A stretch of DNA of 64,000 bases from an uncultured Bacteroidota bacterium (GCA_902560045.1 CACEKJ010000003.1:1-64000); one strand, 5' to 3'; positions 10,077 to 22,889 are shown, counted from the first letter of the stretch. Notes: generated by a model not told the origin, from the sequence alone. Program-made: numbers and translations.

Positions 10077-10577
10077 ATTAAAACTCCACAAAATTCATTA
10101 ACGATTTTAACAGATTCGGTATTACCGGGTGAAACTAATGCGCTAAATAATTTGTTTGGTGGAGAGTTATTAGCTAGGATGGACAGAGCGGCTAGTATTT
10201 CAGCTAAAAGACATTCAGAAGAAATAGTTGTTACGTCTTCCGTAAATCATGTCTCATTTGGAAAAGCAATTCCGATAGGGACTACAGTTACAATTGAAGC
10301 AAAAGTTTCAAGAGCTTTTACAACATCTATGGAGGTCTTTATTGATGTTTGGATTGATGATGATAAAGGAAAAAAAATAAAAGCAAATGAGGCAATTTAT
10401 ACATTTGTAGCTGTCGATAAAAATGGAAGGCCTACTAAAATTGATAAAATTTTTCCTGAGACAGAACAAGAAAAAAAGCGTTACGACGCGGCCTTGAGAA
10501 GAAAACAACTAAGTCTGGTTTTAGCCGGAAAAATGAAAGCCGATGATGCAACTGAGCTAAAAGCCCTATTCTCTTAA
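10077..10577 (+). CDS. Acyl-CoA thioesterase (hotdog fold); proposed ATT start
   Basis: NSLTILTDSVLPGETNALNNLFGGELLARMDRAAS is the conserved N-terminus. The track's TTG at 10152 would remove it. In-frame stop TAA at 10056-10058; no ATG/GTG/TTG before 10152. Confidence 0.8.
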   Translation: MKTPQNSLTILTDSVLPGETNALNNLFGGELLARMDRAASISAKRHSEEIVVTSSVNHVSFGKAIPIGTTVTIEAKVSRAFTTSMEVFIDVWIDDDKGKKIKANEAIYTFVAVDKNGRPTKIDKIFPETEQEKKRYDAALRRKQLSLVLAGKMKADDATELKALFS

Positions 10578-11771
10578 CTACATTTTATAGATCCAAGAAG
10601 AAGGGTTTTGTGGAATACCATCCTTGAATATACTAAAACTTAAAATTGTTTGTTGGGTTGAAACATCTGTAGATATCTTACCAAGTAATTCTTTTGTTTT
10701 TACCTTATCCCCTTTTGAAATAAAAATTTCAGACAAATTTTTATACACAGTAAAGAAATTTCCATGCTGAATGAGAACAGTGTAAGTATTATTTTTTGAG
10801 AGAATAATCGAATAGATGAGACCGTCAAAAATAGTTCTTGCCTCAACATCACTTGAAGTTCTAATTCTAACACCATTACTCTGAATAGTAGTGGTTTTTA
10901 CAATTGGATGTGGTTGTTTCCCAAACCCTAATACTACATAGCCTTTTGAAACAGGCCATGGTAGCTTGCCTTTATTTGTGTTAAAATTTTTGGAAATTAG
11001 CTGAGCTTCAGCAGTTAAACCAATTCCGTTTTCTTTCTTTTTAGATTTAGCAATAGCTTCTGCTATTAACTTATTAATTTTTTTGTCAATTTCCTTCGAT
11101 TGTTTTTGTTTACTCTTAATCTCTGCAGCATATTTTTTCTGATTTTGGCTAATTTTAGCAATCAAATTATTTAGGTTTATATATTCTTTATTTAAATTAT
11201 TTCTGATTTGTTCATTTTCATCGATCAAGTTTTGTTTTAATAATTTCTGAGAATCAAGAATTTCAATTGTGGTTTCAATTTCTTTTGCTGTAGATTTAAT
11301 TTTGTTAATTGTTTTTCTTTGAAAACTGGCATACTGTTTAAAGTACTGAATTCGTTTATACGCTTGTGCAAATGATGTAGATGAAAAAATAAACATAATC
11401 TTATTTAAATCAGACCTTTTCTTATAAGATTTTAAAATCATGTCCGAAAGCTCATTCTTCAACAAAGATTCTCTAACATTTAATTCAGATAATTTATTTT
11501 CATTATAATCTATATCTGTAACAATAATATTCAACTGGTTATTAATATTATTTATTAAATTTTCCTGAAGTTTAATTTTAAAATTGATATCCTCTACATC
11601 TCCTATTATAATACCCTTTTCTTTTTTTGTGTTAGATAGCTTTTTTTCAATTTGCCTAATATCGTTTAATATCTCTTTTCTTTGATTCTCAAGTTCTGTT
11701 TTAGACTGAGCATAAATATTTGAAGAAAAAAGAAAAGTGATTATAAATACAATTCTGAAAATATCCATCAC
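10578..11771 (-). CDS. Murein hydrolase activator EnvC-like, coiled coil plus M23 peptidase domain
   Basis: Signal peptide, long coiled coil, C-terminal LPWPVSKGYVVLGFGKQPHP...LIQHGNFFTVYKNLSEIFISKGDKV (degenerate M23). Confidence 0.85.
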   Translation of the reverse strand: MMDIFRIVFIITFLFSSNIYAQSKTELENQRKEILNDIRQIEKKLSNTKKEKGIIIGDVEDINFKIKLQENLINNINNQLNIIVTDIDYNENKLSELNVRESLLKNELSDMILKSYKKRSDLNKIMFIFSSTSFAQAYKRIQYFKQYASFQRKTINKIKSTAKEIETTIEILDSQKLLKQNLIDENEQIRNNLNKEYINLNNLIAKISQNQKKYAAEIKSKQKQSKEIDKKINKLIAEAIAKSKKKENGIGLTAEAQLISKNFNTNKGKLPWPVSKGYVVLGFGKQPHPIVKTTTIQSNGVRIRTSSDVEARTIFDGLIYSIILSKNNTYTVLIQHGNFFTVYKNLSEIFISKGDKVKTKELLGKISTDVSTQQTILSFSIFKDGIPQNPSSWIYKM

Positions 11772-12523
11772 AATTCAATCTTTTTATAATTTTTTGGAAT
11801 TCTAAATGGAATATTTATTTTTTCTAAAGCTGAAATTGATTTTATTTCAATATTAAGGTTTTCTATGCCATCATTAGTAAACCTAATTTTTGTTGGAATA
11901 TTTTGACCTTGAATTTCAATATAATCATCATAAAAAACCTCTAACATATTTTCAGTGGTAGCAAAGGTTTGCTTAAGGATTGTGAAATTATAAGGGCTAA
12001 TAGATACTGTTGACTCAACAGTTTTTGATTCTAAAATAGATTGGTTTTCTTTAAACACATAGCTATTAATATTCCTTTTAAACAAAGATGAGGGGGAAAA
12101 TTTTTCTATTAAAATACCTAAAAGTAAACTCTGAAGAATCTGGAAATTTGCTTCTATTCCAATCTTTTTATTTACATAATCAAAATCTGTCACAAAAAAG
12201 TTTTTTTCTATTTTATTATAATACTTTATGGAATCCTTGTCTATTAAAACTCTTGCCGCTCCAAGCGCTGCATTAATCCACAACTTTTCATCTGATGAGA
12301 TCCTAAAAGTAACTGTATTAGATTTCATTTTTTTGTTGTCCCTAAAAGAAACTTTGGCCTTAGCTTGAATATAATCGAGGTTGTTTACATTCTTATTTGC
12401 GCTTCTTATTGATTTCTGAGCTGAGAATCTCCTATTTTCTTCTTTAGTGCTTTTTGATGCATTGTATAGTAAAGAGCAAGAGTTTAAAAAAATAATTGAT
12501 AGTAAAAGAATAATTTTTTTCAT
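11768..12523 (-). CDS. DUF4292 family lipoprotein
   Basis: Lipobox MKKIILLLSIIFLNSCS; position next to an EnvC-like gene as in other Bacteroidota. Start moved to the internal ATG (track 12553). Confidence 0.65.
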   Translation of the reverse strand: MKKIILLLSIIFLNSCSLLYNASKSTKEENRRFSAQKSIRSANKNVNNLDYIQAKAKVSFRDNKKMKSNTVTFRISSDEKLWINAALGAARVLIDKDSIKYYNKIEKNFFVTDFDYVNKKIGIEANFQILQSLLLGILIEKFSPSSLFKRNINSYVFKENQSILESKTVESTVSISPYNFTILKQTFATTENMLEVFYDDYIEIQGQNIPTKIRFTNDGIENLNIEIKSISALEKINIPFRIPKNYKKIEL

Positions 12524-12533
12524 AATCTTAATT

Positions 12534-12965
12534 CTAAACTCCAGTGCTTCCAAAGCCTTTATCTCCTCTTTTAGATTCGTCTAATTTATCTACTATTTTC
12601 CAAGAAATTGTTTCATGCTTTGCTATTACCATTTGTGCTATTCTATCACCTGAATTTATCTCAAAATCTGAATCAGATAAATTAATGAGTATTACCCCAA
12701 TTTCACCACGATAGTCTGCATCGATAGTGCCAGGAGAATTCAAAACAGAAATTCCCTTTTTCAAAGCCAAACCACTTCTTGGTCTAATTTGCGCTTCGTA
12801 TCCTTTTTGTAGGGAAATATACAATCCTGTTTTTACAAGCAACCTTTGCAGCGGTTTTATAATAATTGATTCATGTAAATTAGCCCTTAAATCCATTCCA
12901 GCAGAAAGAAGAGTTTCATATTTGGGAAGTTCATTCTTAGATTTATTAACTATGCTAACTATCAT
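12534..12965 (-). CDS. dut: dUTP diphosphatase
   Basis: [47 protein letters not shown]. Confidence 0.96.
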   Translation of the reverse strand: MIVSIVNKSKNELPKYETLLSAGMDLRANLHESIIIKPLQRLLVKTGLYISLQKGYEAQIRPRSGLALKKGISVLNSPGTIDADYRGEIGVILINLSDSDFEINSGDRIAQMVIAKHETISWKIVDKLDESKRGDKGFGSTGV

Positions 12966-14428
12966 CTCATTAATTTAAGTAAATTAATTATTCTTTTTTT
13001 CTCGTTTAACAAAATTACTAGATTCATTATTAGTACACATAAAATTCCAATTAATAAGTTGTCTCTATATACGTAAAAAGATATTGAAGATAGTGAGACA
13101 GACAATATTAAATAAAACAATATTTTATGTGTGTTGTAGGGAATAGGATAATATTTTTTTCCGATAACATAAGACAAAAATGCCATTGTAAAATATGCAA
13201 CGAACGTTGCTATTGCTGAGCCCAGAAAGCTATATTTTGGTATCAATATAATATTAATTAATAATGTTAAAGTAGCCCCGATAACGGAAATATAAGCTGC
13301 AAACCTTGTCATGTCAGTTACTTTATACCAAACAGATAAGTTTTGATAAATTCCTAAACAGAAATTAGCAAATAAAATTATAGGAACGATATACATTGCT
13401 TTCCAATATTCAGGATCACCAATAAAGATTTGTTTTAAAATATCCAAAGAAACAACCACAAGGACTAAAATTGAAGATCCTATAATAACAAATGTTTCTA
13501 AAACAAGAGCATAATTCTTTTTTGAATTCTTTTTATCTGCTTCGCTAAAGAAAAAAGGTTCTATAGCTAACTTGTAGGCTGTAGAGAATAGTGTCATAAA
13601 TATTGCCAATTTATAACATGCTGCGTACATGCCGATTTCTGTTTTTGCCACAGAAGCTGGGAGTAAAAAATCTAATAATATTTTGTCGAATGTTTCATTT
13701 ATGGTAAAAGCCAAGCCTGATATTAGAATTGGGAACCCATAGAATAGCATCTTCTTAAGCAGTGCAAAATTTGCTTTATAGTTGATGTTAAAATAAAATG
13801 GAATTAATAATAATAAAGATACCAGACTAGCAGCTAAATTAGCAATGAAAATATATGCAACTTGAAAATCTTCAAAATAAATGTTATCAAAAAACTGATT
13901 TTTTTCTGATAAGTCTTGAAGAAAAATTAACAGAAAAATATTTAAAGAGAAATATGTTAAAACATTAATTATTTTTATAACAGAATACTTAATCGCTTTT
14001 CCTTTCACTCTTAGGTATGCAAAAGGAATAACCGTAAGCGCATCAATAACAAGAATCCAAATAACAATTCGTAAATAATCAACTCCTATACCTGTAAATT
14101 CTGAAATATTTAGTTTGAAAATACTAAATATTGATATAAATAAAAATGAGGTAATAATTATAGAAATTGCAGCTGTGTTTAATACATCTTTTTTGTTTTT
14201 TTCAGAATTATAAAACCTGAAAAATGAGGTTTCTAATCCGTATGACAGTATTACATTAAAGAGAATAATGTATGAGAAAATTAAAGATAAAGTTCCAAAA
14301 TCAGCAACTTCATTAATAACACTTTTATCTGTATGAACTCTTACAAGAATGACACTAATAATTCTTGGGAATACAGTAGCAATCCCATATATAAATGTTT
14401 GCTTAAATAGTTGTAAGAATTTGGCCAA
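12962..14428 (-). CDS. Polysaccharide biosynthesis / oligosaccharide flippase (MATE-like)
   Basis: About 12 predicted TM helices; N-terminal [27 protein letters not shown] typical of flippase-family proteins. Confidence 0.8.
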   Translation of the reverse strand: MAKFLQLFKQTFIYGIATVFPRIISVILVRVHTDKSVINEVADFGTLSLIFSYIILFNVILSYGLETSFFRFYNSEKNKKDVLNTAAISIIITSFLFISIFSIFKLNISEFTGIGVDYLRIVIWILVIDALTVIPFAYLRVKGKAIKYSVIKIINVLTYFSLNIFLLIFLQDLSEKNQFFDNIYFEDFQVAYIFIANLAASLVSLLLLIPFYFNINYKANFALLKKMLFYGFPILISGLAFTINETFDKILLDFLLPASVAKTEIGMYAACYKLAIFMTLFSTAYKLAIEPFFFSEADKKNSKKNYALVLETFVIIGSSILVLVVVSLDILKQIFIGDPEYWKAMYIVPIILFANFCLGIYQNLSVWYKVTDMTRFAAYISVIGATLTLLINIILIPKYSFLGSAIATFVAYFTMAFLSYVIGKKYYPIPYNTHKILFYLILSVSLSSISFYVYRDNLLIGILCVLIMNLVILLNEKKRIINLLKLMR

Positions 14429-14497
14429 GTTATTATAGTATTAAAAATCTAAAAATAAACTAATAATGCTTGGAAAGCAAAAAGCTTTGAGAGGGAA

Positions 14498-15349
14498 TTA
14501 ACTATTTAAAGCTTCTGCTCCACCAACAATTTCCAAAATTTCATTTGTGATTGCTGCTTGTCTCGCTTTGTTATATGTTAATTTTAGCTGGTCTCTTAAG
14601 TCAGTTGCGTTATCTGTTGCTTTATGCATTGCGGTCATTCTTGCGCCATGTTCAGATGCATATGAGTCTCTAACTGCCTTATATAATTGTGTCTTAAGAG
14701 ACTTTGGGATAAGCTCAGAAATAATTTCTGTTTGAGAAGGTTCAAATATATAATCACTTGAATCAATAGCATCATTAGAGTTTGTATTTTCTATGGGTAG
14801 ATATTGTTCATCTGTAACTATTTGGGTTGCAGCATTTTTAAATTTATTATACACAATTTTAATTCTGTCAAACTCTTTATCAGAAAACTTTGACATTAAA
14901 AAATCTGCAATTAATGAGGAGTTTTCGAAACTTAAATCATCAAAAATCTCGTTGTTAGTCTCTATAACATTATGTTTTTTAGATAATATATCACCCCCTT
15001 TTTTACCAATACAGAAAAAAGAAACTTCATGGGTAGAGTTTTTGGCTATTTCTAAACATTCTTTAATAACATTAGAATTAAAAGCTCCACAAAGTCCCCT
15101 ATTAGAAGTAACACAAACGACTAATAATTTGTTTGTTTTTCTTGATTGCAAAAATTCATTTTCAAAATCTACGGATGCCGATAGATCGACTAACATTTGT
15201 GTTAACTTATCTGAATAAGGTCTCATCGCTGTAATCGCATCTTGTGCTTTTTTTAGTTTAGCAGCCGAAACCATTTTCATAGCACTTGTAATCTGCATTG
15301 TTGAAGATACAGATGAAATTCTATTTCTAATTTCTTTTAAGTTTGCCAT
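14498..15349 (-). CDS. atpG: ATP synthase F1 subunit gamma
   Basis: MANLKEIRNRISSVSSTMQITSAMKMVSAAKLKKAQ; C-terminal RQAAITNEILEIVGGAEAL. Confidence 0.97.
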   Translation of the reverse strand: MANLKEIRNRISSVSSTMQITSAMKMVSAAKLKKAQDAITAMRPYSDKLTQMLVDLSASVDFENEFLQSRKTNKLLVVCVTSNRGLCGAFNSNVIKECLEIAKNSTHEVSFFCIGKKGGDILSKKHNVIETNNEIFDDLSFENSSLIADFLMSKFSDKEFDRIKIVYNKFKNAATQIVTDEQYLPIENTNSNDAIDSSDYIFEPSQTEIISELIPKSLKTQLYKAVRDSYASEHGARMTAMHKATDNATDLRDQLKLTYNKARQAAITNEILEIVGGAEALNS

Positions 15350-15352
15350 GTG

Positions 15353-16927
15353 TTAAAACTTTGCGACTATATCAGCACATACTTTTTCAAGTGTGCCTGT
15401 CACTTCTTCTGTTAATTTTCCTTGTTTTATTGTTGATAAAGTGTCAGAATGTTTGTCATTCAAAACTCTGATGTATTCAGATTCAAATTCTTTAATTTTT
15501 TCAACGGGAACATCTCTTAGTAGGTTTTTAGATCCTGCATAAATAATCGCTACTTGATCCTCAACTTTAAATGGATCGTTTTGAGCTTGTTTTAATATTT
15601 CTACATTTCTTTTTCCTTTCTCAATAACATTTAATGTTGCTGCATCAAGATCAGATCCAAATTTTGCAAATGCCTCTAATTCCCTAAACTGAGCCTGATC
15701 AAGTTTTAATGTCCCTGAAACTTTTTTCATTGATTTAATCTGCGCTGAACCCCCTACTCTTGAGACAGAAATACCAACATTAATTGCAGGTCTAACTCCA
15801 GAATTAAATAAGTCTGACTCTAAAAATATCTGTCCGTCAGTAATGGAAATAACATTTGTAGGAATGTAGGCAGAAACGTCTCCCGCTTGTGTTTCAATAA
15901 TAGGTAATGCGGTTAAGGAACCGCCACCTTTTACCTTGGATTTTAAAGATTCTGGGAGATCATTCATCTCCTTAGCAATGGTGTCGTCATTAATAACTTT
16001 TGCTGCTCTTTCAAGTAACCTCGAGTGAAGATAAAATACATCACCAGGATATGCTTCTCTTCCAGGTGGTCTTCTTAATAAAAGTGAAATTTCACGGTAT
16101 GCGACAGCTTGTTTTGAAAGGTCGTCATATATTATTAATGCTGGTCTACCAGTGTCTCGGAAATATTCTCCAATTGATGCGCCTGTAAAGGGTGCATAAA
16201 CTTGCATTGCAGCTGGATCAGATGCATTAGCTGCAACAATAGTTGTATATGCTAAAGCCCCTTTATCTTCTAAAATTTTTGCAATCCCCGCAACTGTTGA
16301 TGCTTTTTGCCCAACTGCTACATATATGCAATACACAGGCTCACCTGCATCATAAAATTCTTTTTGATTTAAAATTGTATCTATGCAAACTGTTGTTTTA
16401 CCCGTTTGTCTATCACCAATTACTAGCTCTCTTTGACCTCTACCAATTGGTATCATGGCGTCAACTGACTTAATTCCAGTTTGAAGCGGCTCGTTAACGG
16501 GTTGTCTAAAAATAACTCCAGGAGCTTTTCTTTCTAAAGGCATCTCAAAAAGATCTCCTGTTAAATCTCCTTTTCCGTCGATTGGGATACCAAGCGTATC
16601 AACAACTCTTCCAACAATTCCCTCGCCAACTTTAACAGATGCAATTGTAGAAGTTCTTTTTACAGTATCTCCTTCTTTAATACCAGTTGAAGCTCCAAGC
16701 AGTACAATACCAACATTGTCTTCTTCTAAATTAAGGACAATTCCTTGAGTTCCATTTGAAAATTCGACAAGTTCTCCATACTGAGCATTTGAAAGTCCGT
16801 AAGCTCTGGCAATTCCATCACCAACAGTCAAAACACTTCCAATTTCGTTCAATGACGAAGAAGAGTCAAAATCTTTTAATTGTTTTTTTAAAATTGCTGA
16901 AATTTCAGCAGGATTTACTTCGGCCAT
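15353..16927 (-). CDS. atpA: ATP synthase F1 subunit alpha
   Basis: [64 protein letters not shown]. Confidence 0.98.
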   Translation of the reverse strand: MAEVNPAEISAILKKQLKDFDSSSSLNEIGSVLTVGDGIARAYGLSNAQYGELVEFSNGTQGIVLNLEEDNVGIVLLGASTGIKEGDTVKRTSTIASVKVGEGIVGRVVDTLGIPIDGKGDLTGDLFEMPLERKAPGVIFRQPVNEPLQTGIKSVDAMIPIGRGQRELVIGDRQTGKTTVCIDTILNQKEFYDAGEPVYCIYVAVGQKASTVAGIAKILEDKGALAYTTIVAANASDPAAMQVYAPFTGASIGEYFRDTGRPALIIYDDLSKQAVAYREISLLLRRPPGREAYPGDVFYLHSRLLERAAKVINDDTIAKEMNDLPESLKSKVKGGGSLTALPIIETQAGDVSAYIPTNVISITDGQIFLESDLFNSGVRPAINVGISVSRVGGSAQIKSMKKVSGTLKLDQAQFRELEAFAKFGSDLDAATLNVIEKGKRNVEILKQAQNDPFKVEDQVAIIYAGSKNLLRDVPVEKIKEFESEYIRVLNDKHSDTLSTIKQGKLTEEVTGTLEKVCADIVAKF

Positions 16928-16932
16928 ATTAT

Positions 16933-17463
16933 TTAATTTGTAAGTTGGGTTTTTAAATTGTTTAAATTTTGCTTCACACTAGCATTATATTCTTTTCCAT
17001 CAAATCTTATAATAAAACCACCCAAAATTTCTGGTTTAACAATATTTTTAAGATTAATAGATTTAAGATCTGAAACATTGATCTTTGATAAGATTTTCTC
17101 TTCTAAGTCTTTATTTATTGGGCTTGCTGTAATTACTACAGCCTCCTTAATATCGTTGTGACTATTATATAATTGTATAAAGCTATTCGCAATATCATTA
17201 ACTATGTAAACCCTTTTATTTTGAATTAATAAATCAAGAAGTTTTATAGTTAGAGAATTATGATCTTTAATTAAAGATAGTATTGCAGTTTTTTTCTCAT
17301 TATAATTAATCTGTGAATTAGACAATAAATTTTTGAAATCATGTGAGCTATTGCATAAGATCTCGACTGTCTTCATATCACTGAAGACTGAATCGATAGA
17401 ATTCTCTTCTTTAGCAATTTCAAAAATTGCTTTTGCATATCTTATGGCCGCTCTTGACTGCAT
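16933..17463 (-). CDS. atpH: ATP synthase F1 subunit delta
   Basis: [14 protein letters not shown]-terminal [28 protein letters not shown]; position between atpF and atpA. Confidence 0.95.
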   Translation of the reverse strand: MQSRAAIRYAKAIFEIAKEENSIDSVFSDMKTVEILCNSSHDFKNLLSNSQINYNEKKTAILSLIKDHNSLTIKLLDLLIQNKRVYIVNDIANSFIQLYNSHNDIKEAVVITASPINKDLEEKILSKINVSDLKSINLKNIVKPEILGGFIIRFDGKEYNASVKQNLNNLKTQLTN

Positions 17464-17957
17464 TAATTTAATTTTGTTTTATCTAAAATTTCTTGGATAT
17501 TTTCTAGCTGCTTTTCCTTATTCTCTAATTCTTTAGAAAGTAATTTTTCAGCAATATTTAAAGAAAGGTCAACGACAGTATGTTTTAACTCCTTCATTGC
17601 GGCTGACTTCTCATTTTCTATAGCTGTTTTTGCAGATTCGATAAGCTTATTTGCTTTTTCAGTAGCTTCATTTTCAGCATCTGAAATAATTTTAGACTTG
17701 ATTTCTCTAGCTTCTTTCAATAACAATTCTCGTTGAAGCTTTGCTTCATTTAAAATCTTTTCATTATCAGATTTTAAATTCTCCATTTCATCTTTTGCTT
17801 TTTCAGCCGCAGAAAGCGCATCTTTAATAGATTGTTCTCTTTCATTTACTGCACCTAAAATTGGTTTCCAGGCAAATTTTGCCAAAATAAAATATAGGAT
17901 CCCAAAAGAAACTGTTGTCCAAAAAATAAGACCAATGTCTGGTGTAACTAAATCCAT
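17463..17957 (-). CDS. atpF: ATP synthase F0 subunit b
   Basis: N-terminal TM helix (GLIFWTTVSFGILYFILAKFAWKPI) plus long charged helix; operon position. Confidence 0.96.
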   Translation of the reverse strand: MDLVTPDIGLIFWTTVSFGILYFILAKFAWKPILGAVNEREQSIKDALSAAEKAKDEMENLKSDNEKILNEAKLQRELLLKEAREIKSKIISDAENEATEKANKLIESAKTAIENEKSAAMKELKHTVVDLSLNIAEKLLSKELENKEKQLENIQEILDKTKLN

Positions 17958-17985
17958 ATTAGCTAATTAAGATTAATATTATTAT

Positions 17986-19331
<1,346 letters not shown>

Positions 19332-19414
19332 TTTTGCTAAAATTTCTTCTAATTAATATGGTTGCAAATGTAAGCACATAAAAGGAAATTTCAAACAAAA
19401 TAAAACAAGAAGTT

Positions 19415-19801
19415 TTAAATATTATTTAACGATTTTTTTAAGCTAAGGACTTCAAGCGATAACAATAAAAAATATACAGGGAAAAAATTATATACAACCA
19501 AGTTAATATCGTATGATTGGTCATTATTAAATAAAATAAAAAACAAAATTGTTGCTAGCATTTTTATCAATGTTAGCAGAATAAAAAAAGTTAAAGGATT
19601 GATAAAATTATAATTCAAATTTAATTTTGAGCCAATCAAAAATATAAGTACAGAAAAGTAATTAAATAAATAAATAGCATTTAAGGGAATTTTATCACCC
19701 GAAAAATACTCCATACTAATGTTATAATGAATAAAATATAAAACAGCTGTGACAAAAGAAAGTAGAATAAAATCTAATCCCCTAGAAATAATACTATTCA
19801 T
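19415..19801 (-). CDS. Small membrane protein of the ATP synthase leader region, unknown function
   Basis: About four predicted TM helices; lies between the AtpZ/AtpI-like ORF and atpB. Confidence 0.6.
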   Translation of the reverse strand: MNSIISRGLDFILLSFVTAVLYFIHYNISMEYFSGDKIPLNAIYLFNYFSVLIFLIGSKLNLNYNFINPLTFFILLTLIKMLATILFFILFNNDQSYDINLVVYNFFPVYFLLLSLEVLSLKKSLNNI

Positions 19802-20021
19802 TTTTTGTGACTTGGCTTATTATATAATAAATGGATATTAGAATGGAAAGTAATGAAAAAATAATGGTGAACAAATTATTAGAATTGTTAAAGTAATTGT
19901 CAAGTCTAAATCCTAGATATATTCCACCTCCAATTACAATTAACATTTGAAAAGCTAACTGTGAAAAAATTATAAAATTATGCTGATTTTTCCTTCTTTT
20001 CAGATGAGTTTTTTTCTTCAA
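19794..20021 (-). CDS. AtpZ/AtpI-like small membrane protein
   Basis: LAFQMLIVIGGGIYLGFRLDNYF...SLLSILISIYYII is AtpZ-like; upstream of atpB. Confidence 0.75.
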   Translation of the reverse strand: MKKKTHLKRRKNQHNFIIFSQLAFQMLIVIGGGIYLGFRLDNYFNNSNNLFTIIFSLLSILISIYYIISQVTKNE

Positions 20022-20373
20022 TATTATTCAATTCTTTAACCCCACCTTTCATTGTACAGGTAGCATTAAATGTTGCGCCAGGCTCTACGGAAAGTTTTGC
20101 AATTTCTACTTCTCCTTCGATATAAGCCGAAGATCTCAAGGTTAACATGCCTGAAAGTTTTAATTTTCCTGAAAAACCTCCTTCAAAATCGGCATTTTCT
20201 CCTTCTAGACTTCCGTTTACGACACCTGTTTTTCCTACAACTATCTTTCCTGAAGTTTTAATATTTCCTTTAATATTTCCTTCAACCCTGAAGTCTCCTT
20301 CGCTAAATATGTCTCCGACCAAAGTTGTGCCTTGGGTTATCATATTTTGTTGGTTTGTATTACTCATAATCAA
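19978..20373 (-). CDS. Bactofilin (polymer-forming cytoskeletal protein)
   Basis: GTTLVGDIFSEGDFRVEGNIKGNIKTSGKIVVGKTGVVNGSLEG...AYIEGEV, the bactofilin beta-solenoid repeat. Confidence 0.9.
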   Translation of the reverse strand: MIMSNTNQQNMITQGTTLVGDIFSEGDFRVEGNIKGNIKTSGKIVVGKTGVVNGSLEGENADFEGGFSGKLKLSGMLTLRSSAYIEGEVEIAKLSVEPGATFNATCTMKGGVKELNNIEEKNSSEKKEKSA

Positions 20374-20378
20374 TTTTT

Positions 20379-22889
20379 TTAATTTCTAAACTGTTCTAGA
20401 TTTTTATGAATTTGAATCGTTTTATAATTATCTGATGATATCACAAAAAACGAATCTGCCTGAATGTTGATGGTTTTTTCTAATCGTTCCGAAAGCCCGA
20501 AGCTTCCATCATAACTTTTTAATCCATGAACAATAACAAATGTAACAATATTATTGTAAAAATCTTCAGAAACCCTCAAATCTAAAAAGTCAACCCCATC
20601 AATATATTGTTGAAGATCATTCAGTTGCTGAGAAATTTTGTCATTTTCATCTTTTTCAAAGACATATACGATTTTATAATTTTCTGATAGCTTATTCTCT
20701 TTAAATTCATCATTTTTAATTTGAGGTAGAACTTCGTTTAAAATACGTTCAGCTTCTTTTCCTTCTAGAGTAACGGAATAGTTTAGTTTTATAAATTGTA
20801 AAGCCTTTTCATATTCTTTAAATCCATAAACTCTTGCTATTGCAAGTGATTTTAAAAATTCTAATTTTGAAACCACTGGCTCACCGCTAAATGAAATTAT
20901 ATTTTCTTCACACTTGGAAATTACCTCAGCATACTTTTCATTTTCATATAATTGGTAAATACTTTCATATATTAATTTAAAATCTTGATCACTATTTATC
21001 GTTGCATTTGGATCTAATAAGATAGATGCATATTTTGAGTCTGAGTGATTGTTTATGATATCATCTTTAAATTTATTTGCCGTTTCTGTAGAGCCTAGCA
21101 TCATCCAGTTTTTGTAAATAAAGAATTTAGCAGGCGGTATTAAATTAATCTTTGGATTGTTTTCTAGTAAATCATATAACCTATTATTTGATATTTCATA
21201 TTCCTGAAATTGGTCTTTGTAAATAGAGCCTAGCCTAAAATATGCATCATTTCTCAGGTTTCTAAGACTATCTATTTGAATGGTGTCTTTTGGGATAAGT
21301 CCAATATAATATGCCGCTGAAAGCAGACTATCATTGTCAATATTTTTTGAAGTTTCTGAAATGTTTTTGTCAGAAGAATCTTTAGTTGTAATTGACCACC
21401 TCCAATTATCGGCTAATCGCCTATCTCCCCAACTGTTTTTAAAATCAGATTTGCCGTAAGCTACAGCCGTAGAATTATAAAAATAGAACAAACCTTCATC
21501 CGTTTCAGAAAAAGTGCTTAACGTATTCAAGGATCCAAAATTTTTACTTTTCTTTTTTTCTTTTTTTTGAGCTTCCTTTATTTTTTTAATATAGTTGTTA
21601 AAATATACTTCTCTTTTTTTCTCCGGCATTTCGATTAAATTAATTATACTATCCAGACTAGAGGAAATTTTTTCATAATATATCAAATCGTTTAAGTTTT
21701 CTCGTTTTCTTTTTATTTTTCTAAATTCTCTAGACTTTTTGCCTAATTGCGTTAAGGTGCTGTCATAATACTGCCCTGCTTCTAAGTAATTTTTCTTTCT
21801 AAAATTTAGTTCAGCTAATTCGTTATAGTTTTTGGCAATTAAAAATTCCTCTTCTGAATCTGATCGAAGTGATTTATTAAAGAAATTAATTGCAGTTGAA
21901 TCTGTTATTGTAAAACCTGATTTATCATCATTTAATAATTCTCCTTTTTTCAAGTTTAACATGGCAATTTGATGAAAAATAATATCTAGATAGTTGTTGT
22001 TTTCAAAATTTTCTGTGAGTAATTGTAGTTCAGCAATTGAATTGTCAATTGAGTCCGATACCATGGTTCTTTTGATATAAGAATTAATGTAAAAATCTCT
22101 TGGTATTTTTCTGTGTAAATCAATAATTTCAGAATAGATTGAATAAGCAGTGTCCTGAATAGAAAGTTCCTGATATAATTGAGCTAATAAAAACTTTCTT
22201 CTCGTGTTTAGCAAAAGATCTTTTTGTTTAAAAACTGATTTTTTTAAGTAAAAAAGCGAACTGTCTAACTTTTTTGTGTTTATAAATGCTTGAGCTATAT
22301 AAGAATTTGCAAGATACCTTTCTTCTTTTGAGAGGTTCTGCTCTTCTAAAAGTTCTTTTAAATTATCTATAGCATAATTATTCTGATCAATTCTTATATG
22401 AACTTTTTCTTTCCAAATTTTAACCTCATTAATGAGTTCACTGGTTGGATATTTGTATAATATGTAATTGAATGCCTCAAGTGCAGGAATAAATCTGTTA
22501 TCAAAATATCTCGATTTTCCAAGTAACAAGTATGCCTCATCCATAACTGGATTTTTTTCTTTTCCTTCTACATTCATGGAATGCTTTTGAATTGCGAGAG
22601 TGGCCTTTTCCTCAGCCCTTGTAAAATTTGTTTCCCTTTCCTGATCAAAATCAACGTTAAAATATTTGAATTTTTCTATAGGAATTAGTTCCCAAAAATT
22701 TTCTTTCTCTCTGGTATCTAGTTCGTTTAATCCTGAGGAAAAAAGATTATTTCCGTTAAACAGATAATTATAAGTTGTGGTAATTGAATGAAATTTTTTA
22801 TTTAAAAATTTGTCTTTTTTCCTTGAACAGCCCACAACCATGAGGATCAAACAGGAAAATAAAAAAGTATTTAGTCTTAGCTTTTTCAA
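20379..22889 (-). CDS. SprE/PorW-like T9SS/gliding TPR lipoprotein
   Basis: Lipobox MVVGCSRKKDKFLNKKFHSITTTYNYLFNG; large TPR-containing protein; family recognition by N-terminus and architecture. Confidence 0.75.
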   Translation of the reverse strand: MKKLRLNTFLFSCLILMVVGCSRKKDKFLNKKFHSITTTYNYLFNGNNLFSSGLNELDTREKENFWELIPIEKFKYFNVDFDQERETNFTRAEEKATLAIQKHSMNVEGKEKNPVMDEAYLLLGKSRYFDNRFIPALEAFNYILYKYPTSELINEVKIWKEKVHIRIDQNNYAIDNLKELLEEQNLSKEERYLANSYIAQAFINTKKLDSSLFYLKKSVFKQKDLLLNTRRKFLLAQLYQELSIQDTAYSIYSEIIDLHRKIPRDFYINSYIKRTMVSDSIDNSIAELQLLTENFENNNYLDIIFHQIAMLNLKKGELLNDDKSGFTITDSTAINFFNKSLRSDSEEEFLIAKNYNELAELNFRKKNYLEAGQYYDSTLTQLGKKSREFRKIKRKRENLNDLIYYEKISSSLDSIINLIEMPEKKREVYFNNYIKKIKEAQKKEKKKSKNFGSLNTLSTFSETDEGLFYFYNSTAVAYGKSDFKNSWGDRRLADNWRWSITTKDSSDKNISETSKNIDNDSLLSAAYYIGLIPKDTIQIDSLRNLRNDAYFRLGSIYKDQFQEYEISNNRLYDLLENNPKINLIPPAKFFIYKNWMMLGSTETANKFKDDIINNHSDSKYASILLDPNATINSDQDFKLIYESIYQLYENEKYAEVISKCEENIISFSGEPVVSKLEFLKSLAIARVYGFKEYEKALQFIKLNYSVTLEGKEAERILNEVLPQIKNDEFKENKLSENYKIVYVFEKDENDKISQQLNDLQQYIDGVDFLDLRVSEDFYNNIVTFVIVHGLKSYDGSFGLSERLEKTINIQADSFFVISSDNYKTIQIHKNLEQFRN

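Noticed and set aside
14460-14497. AAAGC/GCTTT hairpin downstream of atpG as an intrinsic terminator
   Set aside because: Only about 5 bp of weak stem and the T tract is not immediately adjacent; unsupported.
15999-16473. Plus-strand ORFs antisense to atpA (16000..16188, 16243..16473, 16756..16956)
   Set aside because: Low-complexity antisense shadows of a highly conserved gene; no start-site or domain support.
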